Shown here: positions 20,964 through 32,519 of the stretch, one piece after another
Layout of the letters: each line of letters begins with the position of its first letter
How positions within the stretch are numbered: position 1 is the first letter of the stretch
Assembly (NCBI GenBank): GCA_963921195.1
Contig: OY992537.1
Span: forward strand, 206,050,581-206,114,580
Direction: 5' to 3'
Origin: Pegoplata infirma
Taxonomy: Eukaryota; Arthropoda; Insecta; Diptera; Anthomyiidae
DNA length: 64,000 bases
Position numbers and translations under genes: made by a program
Notes under the pieces: model-generated
The model's input: the letters and a program-made list of their open reading frames with translations, nothing else
What the model was told of the DNA's origin: nothing
Database searches by the model: none

Positions 20964-22001
20964 GTTTTTAAGGAAATATAAATTAAAAAAGTGTTCCGGA
21001 AAAATGGAAAATTCGGGAAAACTATTATGGTTTGTGTGAACTCAAGACAACAGCTTACGATAAGAACGAAAGATATGCGTTATTTATTTCTGTGTTGTTC
21101 GTAATGATACTAGAGAAGTTTTAAATTTGTACAGTTCGCAAAATCGATCCCATGGTAATTTTTTTTTAGTTCTTAAAATATACTTCGAAAATGATTATCT
21201 GCCTAATCGGGTCTTTAAAACCACGTCCAAAAATCAAGAAGTTCATTACATTTTTTTCGAGCTATATATTTAAAGCGAGACGAAATATAACACTGATCTT
21301 ATATTGGGGCCAGCAACGCGGACCGGGCCAGCTAGTCTGTAATAAAACTGTTTTTTATAAAAAGTTGGTCAAATTTTAATGTTTTTTATGATTTATATTA
21401 ATAATGAAAATTTCCCGGGATTCCCGGGAATCCCGGGAAATAAATTATTTTTTTTCCCGTTTCCCGGGAAATTGAAAAGTCCGGGAATTCCCAAACACTA
21501 GTTTCAACTCATGAATTTAAGGTGAAACTAATCTGAAATTTACGGTTTTGTTAATAATTTTTGAACCACTGGACCGATCTGGCTAAAATTCAAAAAGAGT
21601 CAGGCCAGGGGAACTATAAATATATGTGCTTCAGCATCCTAAGAATTGCTTTTCGAAAGTTAGCGTTTGTTTTATCTCGTAAATTAACGAAAAACCCGTG
21701 CCGAAATTCAGTTTTTTGCTCATAACTTTTGAACTACTGGACCGATTTCGCTGTATTGCAATACCAACCTTACCAGGTAAATGCCCAACATATATGCCGA
21801 ACTTCAGGAGCCTCTGTAAGGTCTTTCAAAAGTCAGCGTGTTTTAAACAGACAGACAGATGGAAGGACGGACATCGCTAGATCGTCTTAAAATCGATTGA
21901 GGATCATGAATATATATACTTTATGGGGTCTTAGACCAATATTTCGAGGTGTTACAAATGGAATGACAAACTTAAATATACCCTCTATCACTAGAGTGGA
22001 G

Positions 22002-23040
22002 TTTTGTTTACAAGTAACTTTTTTTACATACTAATATTTTAGTTTTGACTCTTGAGTTATATGTTATAGATGGGGAAAAAGTCACATTTTTGAAAAAAAA
22101 AAATATAATAAAAAGACCGGTCTACCCGGGTAGAATTTTTTTGAGTGTAAAATTTTCTAGAGTATAAGATTTTTTTTTTTAGTTTAACATTATTATTAGG
22201 CCGATGTCTATGTTTCTTAACTCTTTGGGAAATAAGGCCATATGGCCTTGTTGCCGATGGCTTTATTTCACCCCCCCCCCCCCCCCCAATTAAAACTTTT
22301 GAAATGTAACTTGTTTTTACTAAAACTTAAAAATTGCGTAATTTTTTTAAGTTTTTAAGTAATTTTTAAGTTAATTGAATTGTAAAGATTAAAAACTGCA
22401 AGTGCAAGAAGATATTATTACTTAGATGTGCTTTTATAACATATTACTGAGAAGTAGTTACTTTGGGCTTAATATAATGTTAATGGTAATGGGTACTCAT
22501 TATAAATAATGTACGTGGTAATGATTACTTTTCACAACTCATTACCATGTTTTTGCTGGGTCGTTTCATTTAAACCATGTACAGATATTGTAATTTCATT
22601 CCACCAATTCATTAACTATTCATATTTTGTCAAAATTTGTTTTTACATATTTAGCCATGAATATTTTAACGCTTGTCCTTTTAAGAAACACAAAAGTGAC
22701 AACATATTGCTTATTTTCTTACAGACACAAACAACTCAAGTTATTATTTAATATTGGTCGTCTACTTTATCTTGCTCACCATAAGAAATTTAACACCCTG
22801 TCTTCGGAAAATAACAGAAAATAAAAATAAAAGTTGGAAAATATATATAAAATTTTCATTTGCAACAAAGTTATGGTCCAAAGACAAAATATATCTTTTG
22901 CAACTCATTGTGAAAAATTTCGTTATGTGCGAAATGTACTTTACAGCATGAGAGTTTTACTTATTTGAGAATTGCCACAATACTCGTAGATGTTTGGCAA
23001 AATTATTATTATGATTATTGTCATACTAGTTGTAGACAGA
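22002..23040. other. Unassigned AT-rich DNA with a poly-C tract
   Basis: A run of 17 C lies at 22271-22287, unusual for this composition. A GACCGGTCTACCCGGGTAG block is near 22116. No ORF has coding character and no element boundaries are evident. Confidence 0.55.
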
Positions 23041-23590
23041 GTCTTTAAGGGAAGGTGAACGATTCCTTTAGAAAAATTATTAGGTTTAGAGACATTTTTC
23101 AAAGAGAACAACAACAAAATTCTCAGACTCTTTTCTGAAAAAAATCCCAGATTAGGAAAATTTTGTTTTAAACACAAAGTCTCAGATTCAGAAAAATTTT
23201 TCTTAGATTCATAGACATTTTTTTAAAGATAAAATCTTAGAACAAAATCTGAAAAAAAAAACTTTTCTTGACACTTTCCCAGGTTCTGAGAAATTTTCCT
23301 ATAGCAAAATTTTCCGATTCTGAAACAATTTTTCATCGAGAAAAATCTTTAGACTTTCAAAAATTTTTATTAAAAAAAATTCTCTTGGTATACCTTCCCA
23401 GTTTTTGTCAGACCCTTTTCTTTAAGAAAATGTTCCAGATTCTGAAAATTTTCTTTCAAACACAAACTTCCAGAATTTTCCTACAGCAATATTTTCCAAT
23501 TCTGAAACACTTTTTCATATAGAAAAATCCTCAGACTTCAACAAATTTTTTCTTAAGTAAAATTTTTTTAGTATACCTTCCCCTAGTTTT
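23040..23590. repeat. Degenerate TCAGATTCTGA array (satellite relative), locus 1
   Basis: About ten loose units combine (T)CTCAGATTCTGA with TTTTTC...AGAAAAA, the same two ingredients as the 35-bp satellite at 58290-59619, but with variable spacing of about 45-60 bp and many substitutions. It is non-coding. Confidence 0.65.
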
Positions 23591-24207
23591 TCAGTCATTG
23601 AGTCGACTTTTGTTAAAGTAGCAGTTGTGGCAAGATGTCGTACGCGTGTCTAACATAAATTCAATTTTCATTTTGCTTCTTTAGTTTAACGTTGATATTA
23701 TTTTATTTTTTTTTTCTTTTATTTGATGACATTATCATTTGACAAGCATCAGCATGGTTAGACTTCTATATTATTTTTTGTTTTTTGTTTTTGTTATTTT
23801 TACTTTAGATTATTACAAAAATTGCAGAAAATATTGAAGAAAATTTGTTAAGTTGTCAAATGGAGACATTATTGTTATTGCAAAAGAAAATATTTTGTAA
23901 TAATTGTAATAATAAAACTTTTAAATGTGAGTTCTTAACGGTCAAAATAAATATATAAATGTAATGTTTAAGTTTTACTTTTTTTAAAGCCTTAAAGTAT
24001 GCAACACATTTGGGGGGTTTTGTAGATGTTAAAGATAGGCAACATATTTTTAAGGTGTTACATCAAGGGTTAATAGTCTAACTAACAATAAGTTATATTA
24101 AAATGATTGTAATAATTGGATTTGTCATAATTTTCTAGATATATAAGTTGAATATCGTGTCCACGTGAAGGATCATAATAAGAGTCTCCAAATCTGAATT
24201 CAATACC
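23591..24207. other. Unassigned AT-rich DNA
   Basis: No gene or element termini were seen. A CCTTAAAGTATG...GGCAACAT string near 23990-24045 resembles one near 63850-63910, perhaps an old shared repeat. Confidence 0.5.
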
Positions 24208-24209
24208 TA

Positions 24210-24792
24210 CACTCATAAAAATATGTTAGTATTCCTTACAAAAAAGTCTGTTACCATTACTAATAAAGTTTTCAATTTGTGCCCGATAACTTTTTCAGTT
24301 ACCATTACAAACTTTGGTTTTCAAAAATTAGTAATCTTTAAAATACTAAAAAAATTAGTATTACTAAATTTTTCTGTACAATTTCTGTAAAATAAATTTT
24401 AAAACCCGGTTGTAAAAATTAATAAAAATACCAGCTCGCTGGCGCCTTGCATTTGAATTTTGCATATCATAATGTATGTGTAAAAAAAATTAAAATCCAA
24501 AGCCTTTGTTGTAATATTTAATTATAATTTCTTTTTTTCTAGAAAAAAAATACGAAATTTACAAACTAATTTTGTAAAATTTACAAAAAAAAAATCAAAA
24601 TTTTGTAGGATAATTTTTAAAAAATTAACTGAAAAAATTTTTAAAAAATCAGTAAAAAATCAATAGTTTGTAACGCGAGTTTACAAAAAAGAACTACTAA
24701 AAAATAATTTTTAGTAAGAATTAGTAAAAAACCTGTAAAGTTGGGTTACAAACCATTTTACAAACTTTTTTACTGACGTATTTTTTTGAGTG
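24210..24792. mobile_element. CACTCAAAA-family MITE with TA duplication (583 bp)
   Basis: Starts CACTCATAAAAATATGTTAG and ends TGACGTATTTTTTTGAGTG. TA occurs on both sides (24208-24209, 24793-24794). The interior is full of TTACTAATTTTT and TTGTAAAATTTAC inverted segments. It shares terminal type and TA target with 7166-7393, 44546-44708 and 46989-47152. Confidence 0.75.
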
Positions 24793-24854
24793 TATGTAAT
24801 CTTTGTTTGTTTTGGAATAATTTGAACTATAGAATTTAAATTACCCCGTTTGTC

Positions 24855-24975
24855 TCGAAACACAATTTCCATTAACAAGACAAACCGACATTTAAAATCC
24901 TACTGATGATAACACTAACTGGAGTGTTTGATACTGGTATGGGAATACCAGAAAGGTCTATAATTATTAGAAATT
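24855..24975. repeat. Dispersed repeat shared with 52541-52660
   Basis: ACAATTTCCATTAACAAGAC, AAACCGACATTTAAAATC and TGATGATAACACTAACTGGA are shared, in the same order and orientation, with a segment 27.7 kb downstream. Nature unknown; probably the end of a mobile element. Confidence 0.75.
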
Positions 24976-24989
24976 CAATTCCAAAAACT

Positions 24990-26375
24990 CGCGATTTTCA
25001 TTTTTAAAAATTTCACAAAAATTAAAAAGAGCTATAGCTTCTTAAATAATTATTGAATTTTTATAATCGAAATTGAAATTAAAAGCTAAATTAAAAAAAA
25101 ATTGTGTTATTAAAAAAATGCATTCTAAAAGCTCATGCATTTTTTGAGTGCATTTTCATCAACTTTTACCCCTTTTGATTTTTTTTAGTTAACATATTAT
25201 TAAAGTACGATATTTTTAAAAACAAATTCAGCCATCATTTTCATGGGACACAAATATCTTCTATTTTTAATATTTTTAAAAAAAATTTAGCTATTTTTTT
25301 TCATACAAAAATTAAAAAACATAAATTTTTTTGTTTTTCAAACTTTTGTAGGTAAATGTTCTCTAAATTGTTTTTCCAAGTATTTTTGAAGAGCCATAAC
25401 TTCTTAAGTAAATATCGCATTTCTATAATCAAAATTGAAATGGAAAGATAGAGTCATCAACTTTCAACGGAAAAATTCAAAAAATTATGTCATTAAAAAA
25501 ATGCATATTTAATGCTTTAAAAAATTGCATTTAAAATGCACTTTTACGTTCAGAAATTTTTTGTGAACTTTTATGTTTAAAGTAGAGGATTCTAGCTTTT
25601 TATTTCGATTTTGATTACAGAAATCCAATATTTACTAAAGGAGTTGTGGCTCTTTCAAAATAAATTGGAAAACAATTAAGAAAGCATTTATTTACAAAAT
25701 TTTGAAAAACAAAACAAAATCTACATTTTTTTCAGTTTTAATTGAAAACAAGAGTGTTAAATTCGGCTGTGCCGAATCTTTTTTACCATCCAACACGTTT
25801 AAAATTACAAAAAAAATCTCAGGGGCGTCTTTTTTTTTTTTGGTGGGGCGGGGGGGGGGGGTTCGTCGGAGTTCGTGGGGGACACCTGTACCCCCGCTAT
25901 ATATGTTTACAAATTATTTGTTAATGATATTTACGCTAAAATAATAAATTTGTATCGTTATTTTTAATTAATTTCTATAACCACGCCCCCTAAAGGGGGC
26001 GGCCTGAAAAAATCCAATTTTGGTTTGGACTGCATCCTTATTTCTACAGACGGACGGACTGACGGACGGACATTGCTAGAATGTCTTAGATTCTATCATG
26101 GATCAATATTATATATACTTTGTGGGGTCCCCGACCGATATTTCGATGTGTTACACACGGAATGACAAAGTGAGTATACCCCCATACTGTGAAGGGTATA
26201 AAAATGATCAAACTTTTTTAAAAAAAATATTAAAAATAGAAGACCTTTGCGACCCATGAAAATGATGGCTGACTTTTTTTGATAAAATGTCGTACTTTAA
26301 TAATATGTTAACTAAAAAAAATCAAAAGGGGTGAAATTTGACGAAAGTGCACTAAAAAAATGCATTTTTTATGAC
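24990..26375. repeat. Foldback region FB6 with nested mini-me B
   Basis: The left arm (25131-25290) holds ATGCATTTTTTGAGTGCATT, CCCCTTTTGATTTTTTTTAG and GCCATCATTTTCATGGG. The right arm (26215-26372) is the mirror. A second inner inversion (GAAGAGCCATAACTTCTTAA and TTAC..AAGGAGTTGTGGCTCTTTC) lies at about 25340-25690. A mini-me copy occupies 25747-26202. No ORF is credible. Confidence 0.7.
25747..26202 (-). mobile_element. mini-me-like element, type B
   Basis: At the left is the tail ACAAGAGTGTTAAATTCGGC / TGTGCCGAATC. At the right are (GTCY)n (26050-26070), AATGTCTTAGATTCTATCAT, (TA)n and a GTGAGTATACCCCCATACTG head. A G-rich run near 25848-25860 precedes the CACGCCCCCTAAAGGGGGCG hairpin. 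Short ORFs here are repeat translations. Confidence 0.75.
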
Positions 26376-26807
26376 ACATTTTTATATTCTCCACTTAGTG
26401 ATAGAGGGTATAGTAGGCATTCCACACCAAATGTCCCGCTACAGAAAAACATGTGTCCCGTAAATTTCTGAATAGTTTGTTTGGATAGCCCTATATGAAA
26501 CTAAGAAAATTGCGTTTTTGGTTTTTTAAATTTTTAAAAACTGGACTTAGGAGGCGTGGTCAAATATTGGAAAAATGGTAAAATTTGTGGCAAGTTGCCT
26601 TGATTAAATATTTATCACATTAAAACGGAATGCACCACAATGTCAAAAATTTACGTTCTTATATAGTTTTGTATGGGCTATCGTAAATTTTTTTTTTTTG
26701 AAAATTTTCAGAACCCGTTCTGAAATTTTCCATGTTTTAAAAAAAGTCAATTTATCAAAAATCCGGCCACACGTTCTTCGTTTTTTTCAAGAAAATCGCA
26801 TTTGAAC

Positions 26808-27182
26808 CAGGGTTGGCAACCGATACCCACCTAGAATAACGGTATTTGGCTATTGTACCGCAACCAATAAAGATATGGACATTTTCAAAAGCAATTATGA
26901 AAGCTGATGAAATTTCTAGAATTTTAAATGTGTCACTTCGTGTTTCTACAGGTTCGTTTTCGAAATATAGGTCAATACCTTTATAATACCGTTTGAAACG
27001 GTATTATAACGGTAGTGGCCTATATAACTAAAACGAACCGGTAGAAACACGAAGTGACACATTTAAAATACTAGAAATTTCATCAGCTTTCATAATCGCT
27101 TTTGAAAATGTCCATATCTTTATTGGTTGCGGTAAAATAGCCAAATACCGTTATTCTGGGTGGGTATCGGTTGCCAACCCTG
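26808..27182. mobile_element. hAT MITE (hAT-4), 375 bp
   Basis: The termini CAGGGTTGGCAACCGATACC and GGTATCGGTTGCCAACCCTG are perfectly inverted. ATTTGAAC is duplicated at 26800-26807 and 27183-27190. The whole element is nearly a hairpin (GAAAATGTCCATATCTTTAT in the right arm mirrors the left). It is non-coding. Confidence 0.92.
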
Positions 27183-27219
27183 ATTTGAACTTTAAATTTC
27201 ATAACAATTTGGTAATTTG

Positions 27220-27617
27220 TAGGGATGTCGCGAATAGTATATTCGGCATTTTACCGAATATTTACTATTCGGTATTCGGTTGGAACCGAATACGAATATT
27301 TGCCGAATAATTTAATTATTCATACGCCTGTATTTTACATATGTAAAACATAAAAAAAAGTACCAGATTAAAAGACAACAACGCTGTTGTTGACACTTTT
27401 TTTTCTGGTACCTTAACAAATCGAATTTTAATCAAGTGCTGAAGTTTTTTTGTATAAAAAACAAACTGAAATTACTACGAAAAAGAGTCATACGTTAATA
27501 AAAAGTGTTTTTATAACTAATTTAAATTTTGCCGAATATTCGGCAAACTGTTAACGAATATTTATTTAGCCGAATATGCCGAATACCGAATAGTGACGAA
27601 TATTCGTGACATCCCTA
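27220..27617. mobile_element. hAT MITE (hAT-5), 398 bp
   Basis: The termini are TAGGGATGTCGCGAATA and TATTCGTGACATCCCTA. The 8-bp GTAATTTG is repeated at 27212-27219 and 27618-27625. Subterminal regions carry many TTCGGTATTCGG / CCGAATA motifs. It lies 37 bp from hAT-4. Confidence 0.92.
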
Positions 27618-28650
27618 GTAATTTGCTTGTATTTTCTTGATTTAACGTTGCGAATGAGTAATATTAATTGCATAAATATTCCTCATACGCTCTGTTAATA
27701 CAAGAAAATACAAGCAAATTACTAAATTGTTATGAAACTTAAAATTCAAATGCGATTTTCTCGAAAAAAACGAAAAATGTGTTTCTGATTTTTTTTGTGT
27801 GGATGGACAAATATCTAAACTTAAAAAAAAAAATTTAAAAAGAAAAAAAAAAGTGGCCGGATTTTTGATAAATTGACTTTTTTAAAAATGGAAAATTTCA
27901 GAACGGGTTCTGAAAATTTTCCAAAAAAAAATTTAATCGATAGCCCATACAAAACTATATAAGAATGTAAATTTTTGAGATTGTGGTGCATTCCGTTTTA
28001 ATGTGATAAATATTTAATCAAGGCAACTCGCCACAAACTTGACCATTTTCCAATATTTGACCACGCCTTCTAATCACGCCAGTTTTTGAAAATCAGAAAA
28101 ACCAAAAACTCAATTTTCTTAGTTCCATATAGGGCTATTCAAACAACCTATTCAGAAATTTACGGGACACATGTTTTTTTTTTCGCTGGACATTTGGTGT
28201 GGAATGCCTCATATATAAGTTTGTCATTCCGTTTGTAACTCATCGAAATATCGGTCTGGGACCCCATAACTTATATATATTATTCATCAGTGATCGATTC
28301 TAAGACATTCTAGCGATGTCTGTCTGTCTGTCCGTCTGTGGAAATGGTAATCACGACAAAATTCTTAGCAAATTTACTTGTTGTTGTCCTAAGTAGTTTG
28401 GTATTGCATTTGAGCGAAATCGGTTCAGCCGTTCAAAGTTTATGAACTAAAATGTAAGAACACCTCGAAAATTGTGGTATATTCTACATAACCTAAAAAT
28501 ACAAAAGGCTTTAAATTGGCTGCTAGTTGGCATATATGAACAGAATTGGACACAGAATGGAATTTTTACAAGTACAAACCAATTTTTTTACAAAAAAAAT
28601 AAATTTCGCGTAATTTTTTTTCACCAACAAATTTTCAAAAAGCTGTCCAC

Positions 28651-29424
28651 TTATTAACAGGGTTACCAATTGTTATAGCTTTTTTTTTTTTTTATCAATA
28701 AATTAAGAATTGAATACAAACAAACAATTTTTAAAAATCGTTACTTGAAAAATTGACTTTTTGCCGCCCAAATTCAGCCAAATTTCAGTGATTGAATTTT
28801 CGCAAATGGGTACAGGTGTTAAGAAGTTATTAAACTAAGAAAATTATATCATTAACTGTTTGAAGTTTATTTTGAAAAGAAATCATTAAAGTCATTGTAA
28901 AAGAAAAAACACTTGTTTTATTAAGGATTTCTTGATTTCTACTTTTTCTGTAGTTTAAATAAAATAAATTACTGTCTTAAAAAGGAATTTTCCGTAACAT
29001 TAAATTTTGACAGTAAAAAATTTCTTCTACAGTTTTAATGTTTTTCAATACAAAATAAGTGAAAATTCATTAGTTTTTTAATGTTTTTGTTAGTCATGAA
29101 ATTAACATAAAAATTGACTGTAATACGATTTTATTTTAAATGAAAAATCAGTGGAATGGTTTTTAAATAAAAATTCATTTGTTTTAAGTGAATATTCACT
29201 GAAATTTACCTACATAATTTTTTAAGTGCAGCAAAGCCGTGAAATTTTAATGGAAATTTTAACACTCAAAAAGGTTTTTCAGTAAAAAAAAAATTTACAC
29301 TTAAAAAAATCCTTCGCATTGAATATGATATTCTAAAATTTTTAGTATTTTGATTTGTGGAAACTTTTGTTTTTGTTTTCCCTTCAACTTTTATTTTTAA
29401 GCCCTCATTTAGGCTAAAAAGTTC
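28651..29424. other. Unassigned AT-rich DNA
   Basis: No gene is apparent. Loose CACTCAAAAAGG and TTCACTGAAATTTAC strings near 29140-29310 may be worn MITE ends, but no paired terminus was found. Confidence 0.5.
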
Positions 29425-29427
29425 TAA

Positions 29428-30001
29428 CAAGGGAAGTATATCAACCCTTATGAACCGATTTGCCTGAAACTTAAAATATATATAAAAGAGACGATTTTAA
29501 GGTTGGGGTGTCTCGGCTTATCGGCCATATCAGTGTTTCAAATTTCGTTGTCCCCTTATGAAACAATGTGGACCTTCAGGAAAATTTCGATAACTCTCGA
29601 ACTAACACGAATATCCTCTAGAGCAAAAATACGTGTCGACTTAAATTTAATAAAGATTATTTCGTATTCATATGGACTTCGTAGGTCTAGGTCTTCATAT
29701 AAATACCCCCCAAAATTTAAACATTTTCATGAAAAAAGAATTTAACGAAGCCCAACTTTTACAAGGTGATGCCACCGTTAGATAGGCATTAAAAAAACCT
29801 TTCTTCTCATATGTAAACATCATATAGTTTCTTAGAAAGAAATTGCTGAAAAATCCAAAAAACGATTTTTTCGCCATTTTTTGACCCATATGGCCCCGAT
29901 ATGGCCGATAAGCCGAGACACCCCGACCATAGAATTGTCTCTTTTATATATATTTTACGTTTCATGCAAATCGGTTCATAAGGGTTGAGTTACTTCCCTT
30001 G
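29428..30001. mobile_element. CAAGG-terminus inverted-repeat MITE, copy 1
   Basis: The left end CAAGGGAAGTATATCAACCC mirrors GGGTTGAGTTACTTCCCTTG at the right. TAA flanks both sides (29425-29427 and 30002-30004). Arms extend more than 100 bp, including GGGGTGTCTCGGCTTATCGG and its mirror. A TAA target suggests a PIF/Harbinger-type mobiliser. The open frames inside are not conserved. Confidence 0.8.
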
Positions 30002-30349
30002 TAAGTAAAACAATTTTCTATTTCAATTTTGCTTAATAACTTTAGTTTTATTTATAGCAACTAAAACTTTTCATATTTATATTGTTTTATCCAGATAAGT
30101 AACCATTTTTGCCACATGACTGATTTTGTTTGTTCTTCTTACCGTTATGTTTCTATACTAATACTACTAAAATTTTATGATTATTAATACATCTCCGAAA
30201 AAAAGGAACCACTGATTATGATGTTTGGTTTTCTGCTTTTATGGTCGTTAGATAACGAAAATATTTTGATTATGATGATGATGCTGGTAATGTTTAGCCA
30301 CTGACTGACAATGTTTAAAAAACAGGGACGTAAAGGAAATATTTAAGAC

Positions 30350-30690
30350 TCGGGGTCATTTTTCGTTCATTTTTTTCTAGATTCTGAAATATTTTTGGTG
30401 GAGAAAAGTTCTTAAATTCTGAGACCGTTTTTGTAAAGAAAAAATCTTAGATTCTGACAAATTTTTATTAAAGAAAAATTCGCTGATTTAGAAACATTTA
30501 CAGATTCTAAAACATTTTTTTGTACGAAAAATAAAGTTTTAGATTCTGAGACACCTTTCGTTGTAAAAAATTCCCTTATTATAAAAAATTTTTGGTAAGA
30601 AACATCTTTTGTATTGAACATCTTCACACTCAGAGACATTTTTCGTATAGAAATATTGCCTTATTCTGAAATATTTTTCATACAAGAAAG
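30350..30690. repeat. Degenerate TCAGATTCTGA array, locus 2
   Basis: Loose units of TTAGATTCTGAGAC / TTTTTGTAAAGAAAAA, about 50-60 bp apart. They are relatives of the homogeneous 35-bp satellite at 58.3 kb. Confidence 0.65.
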
Positions 30691-30994
30691 AATTTGAAAC
30701 GAATTTCAATCAACGCGGATTCAATAAATTTTTTGATTGAAATTTCTCCATTAAAAAAAAATTGTTATACCAATCATCAAATTGAAGGTGATTAATTGAA
30801 TATTTTTTCAATCAAACTTTTTTTCGATTTTGATCACAAATTTGACCAATTTGTAATTTATATTCAAACAAAATAATAATTCATTTAACAAATGAATTGT
30901 TAGCATATGCCAAAATTATAAAAAAAATAATCTTTTTTTAAAAAAAAAGTAAAACCCGATTATTTTGTATATTTTTGAATTAATGTATTCAAAT

Positions 30995-32372
30995 CAGTGT
31001 TGGCTACCGTTACCCTTTCAATACCGTTACCGATTAAAAACCCTTTAATATTGACTACCGTTACCGTTACCAATACCGAAATAAAAATTTTTAAATACCG
31101 TTACCGATAAAAAACCGTTACCTTTATTCGGATTTTTACCGGTATTATATCGGTTTTGTTTCGGTTGTATTAATATTACTTATTTTAATTTTTTGAGGAT
31201 TAAAAACAGAAGTAAAATATTTTTAAATAAATATTTTTTGTTTGTTCATTGCCAATCCAACGTCCGTCTGTGAAGACACGATACAATCCAAAATAAACGG
31301 GCTACCCTGCAGGTACAAATACGCCTTATGGTCATAGTTCAGAAATGGGCAAAATCGGACCAGATGAAAAAATGTTCCATATTTTATTTATTTTTTTTTG
31401 TCTATTTGTTTAGAAAATCAAACAGTTTTATGCCCCTTTTGGGGCTTGGCCATAGAAAATAAAATTAAATAATAATAAAATTGCATTACATATTTAAGCG
31501 TAAATATAAATAAAATGAATTTCATAACATTTATGGCGTGGGGAAAGGTGTCCCTGCGATACTGCTCGCCCTTGTTGAATACAATATTTAGTGAATGTTT
31601 TAGTAAAATTCTAAGTTAATTCATAGTATTTTATACCAGTACAAATATAATTATGTACTATAAAGAAAATATACTGAATTTAACAGTTTTTTAATTTTTA
31701 TACCCTCCAACCACAGTATCGAAATATCGGTGTAGGACCCCATAAAGTATATATTTTATTGATCAGTGATCGATTCTAAGACATTCTAGCGATGTCCGCC
31801 CGTCTGTAGAGGACACGATACAGTCCAAAATAAAAGAGCTAGACTTCCGAAGTATGGCAGGAATATGTCTTATATTCCTAGGCAGGTTAAGTTCGGAAAT
31901 GGTCAAAATCGGATCAAGGGGGAAAAAGTTCCCCCTTGGAGAACTAAACCAACCTAAGAAAAACCGCATTTTTTGTACTTCTGGTAAGCAAATGCAACTT
32001 TATTATCTCAGAAGAAGTTCAAAATTTCGAGGGGAATGTGCCCCCTAATGTCACCCACCAACCCCCCCAAAAAAAGACGCACCTGAATTTTTTTATATTG
32101 TATTTTGGAGGGTATAAAAGATTCGACACATCCGAATGTAACACTCTCACTTGGTTAAAATAATGGTTCTATTTTTACGTGTTTTTTTGCAAATTTGTGA
32201 CTTGTTAACATTTTATTCATAATACCGGTACGTACCGGTATTGATGTTTCGGTAACGGTTCACCGTTACCGAAATAATCGAAAATACCGTTACCTTTACC
32301 GTTACCGATATAAAAAATATGTAATACCAATACCGTTACCGATACCGTTATTCGTTTCGGTTGCCAACCCTG
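30995..32372. mobile_element. hAT-type element (hAT-6) with TACCGTTACC subterminal repeats
   Basis: The left terminus is CAGTGTTGGCTACCGTTACC and the right terminus reversed is CAGGGTTGGCAACCGAAACG. ATTCAAAT is duplicated at 30987-30994 and 32373-32380. Both ends have many ACCGTTACCGATA-type motifs. A mini-me B copy is nested at 31700-32153. No transposase ORF is seen. Confidence 0.88.
31700..32153 (+). mobile_element. mini-me-like element, type B, inside hAT-6
   Basis: The head TACCCTCCAACCACAGTAT is followed by the core GATCAGTGATCGATTCTAAG, CTAGCGATGTCCGCCCGTCT, a body and the tail GGAGGGTATAAAAGATTCGA...ACACTCTCACTTG. The (GTCY)n is very short here, so this copy has a contracted array. 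Confidence 0.8.
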
Positions 32373-32519
32373 ATTCAAATAAATTAAAGCGAAAACAAAT
32401 CTGGTATGTTAAAAATTTTTAATTCAACAGTTAAAGAAAATAAAAAAAATTTCAATAAAAACATTGATTGACTAATTTAAATTTTGTTGATCCTTAGATT
32501 TAATTTAAAATTTTTATCC

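Larger units (their letters stand above)
16870..21335 (+). mobile_element. Helitron-like element, interrupted
   Basis: The 5' end TCTTCTATATAAATAAAAAT follows an A. The 3' end GACCGGGCCAGCTAG is followed by T. A 5' TC, a 3' CTAG, GC-rich sequence just before it, insertion between A and T and no target duplication fit Helitrons. The body consists of repeated ACGGCTGGACCGATTTG / CACGCCCACTTTT segments. No Rep/helicase ORF is present, so it is non-autonomous. Confidence 0.65.
16285..21500. mobile_element. hAT-superfamily element (hAT-3) with CCCGGG subterminal repeats
   Basis: The left terminus TAGTGTTTGGG and right terminus CCCAAACACTA are inverted. The flanking 8-bp repeat GTTTCAAC is perfect at 16277-16284 and 21501-21508. 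Both subterminal regions are packed with GGGAATTCCCGGG motifs, plausibly multiple transposase-binding sites. No hAT transposase is visible. Much of the 5216 bp is later Helitron and retrotransposon insertion. Confidence 0.9.
15951..22001 (-). mobile_element. mini-me-like element, type A, expanded by nested insertions
   Basis: The outer pieces are CTTGGCCGAATCTATGAATA / CCCTCCACAATGCC at the left, and (GTCY)n, GATCATGAATATATATACTT and CTATCACTAGAGTGGAG at the right. Together they make a normal minus-strand type A copy. It is interrupted at 16285-21500 by a hAT element. This is the outermost shell of the deepest nest in the window. Confidence 0.75.
26415..28209. mobile_element. Foldback element FB2 (GGCATTCC family)
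   Basis: Arms of about 390-450 bp start AGGCATTCCACACCAAATG at both ends. They share inverted TAGCCCTATATG, GGAGGCGTGGTC-like, GGAATGCACCACAATGTCA and CAGAACCCGTTCTGAAA blocks. The centre is a further palindrome (GCAAATTACTAAATTGTTAT and mirror), interrupted by two hAT MITEs. There is no transposase. It sits in the head of a mini-me element. The target duplication is obscured by TATA-rich flanks. Confidence 0.85.
26384..28650 (+). mobile_element. mini-me-like element, type C, interrupted by FB2
   Basis: The head CTCCACTTAGTGATAGAGGG is cut from its continuation TATATAAGTTTGTCATTCCG (28211) by FB2. After it come (TA)n, the core CAGTGATCGATTCTAAGACA, TTCTAGCGATGTCTGTCTGT (GTCY)n, and a body with TTGGTATTGCATTTGAGCGA. 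The body is close to that at 53345-53490. The 3' limit is approximate. Confidence 0.7.

Noticed and set aside
22271..22287. Poly-C tract as a regulatory or structural element
   Set aside because: A lone 17-base homopolymer without partners. Likely a simple repeat or replication slippage.
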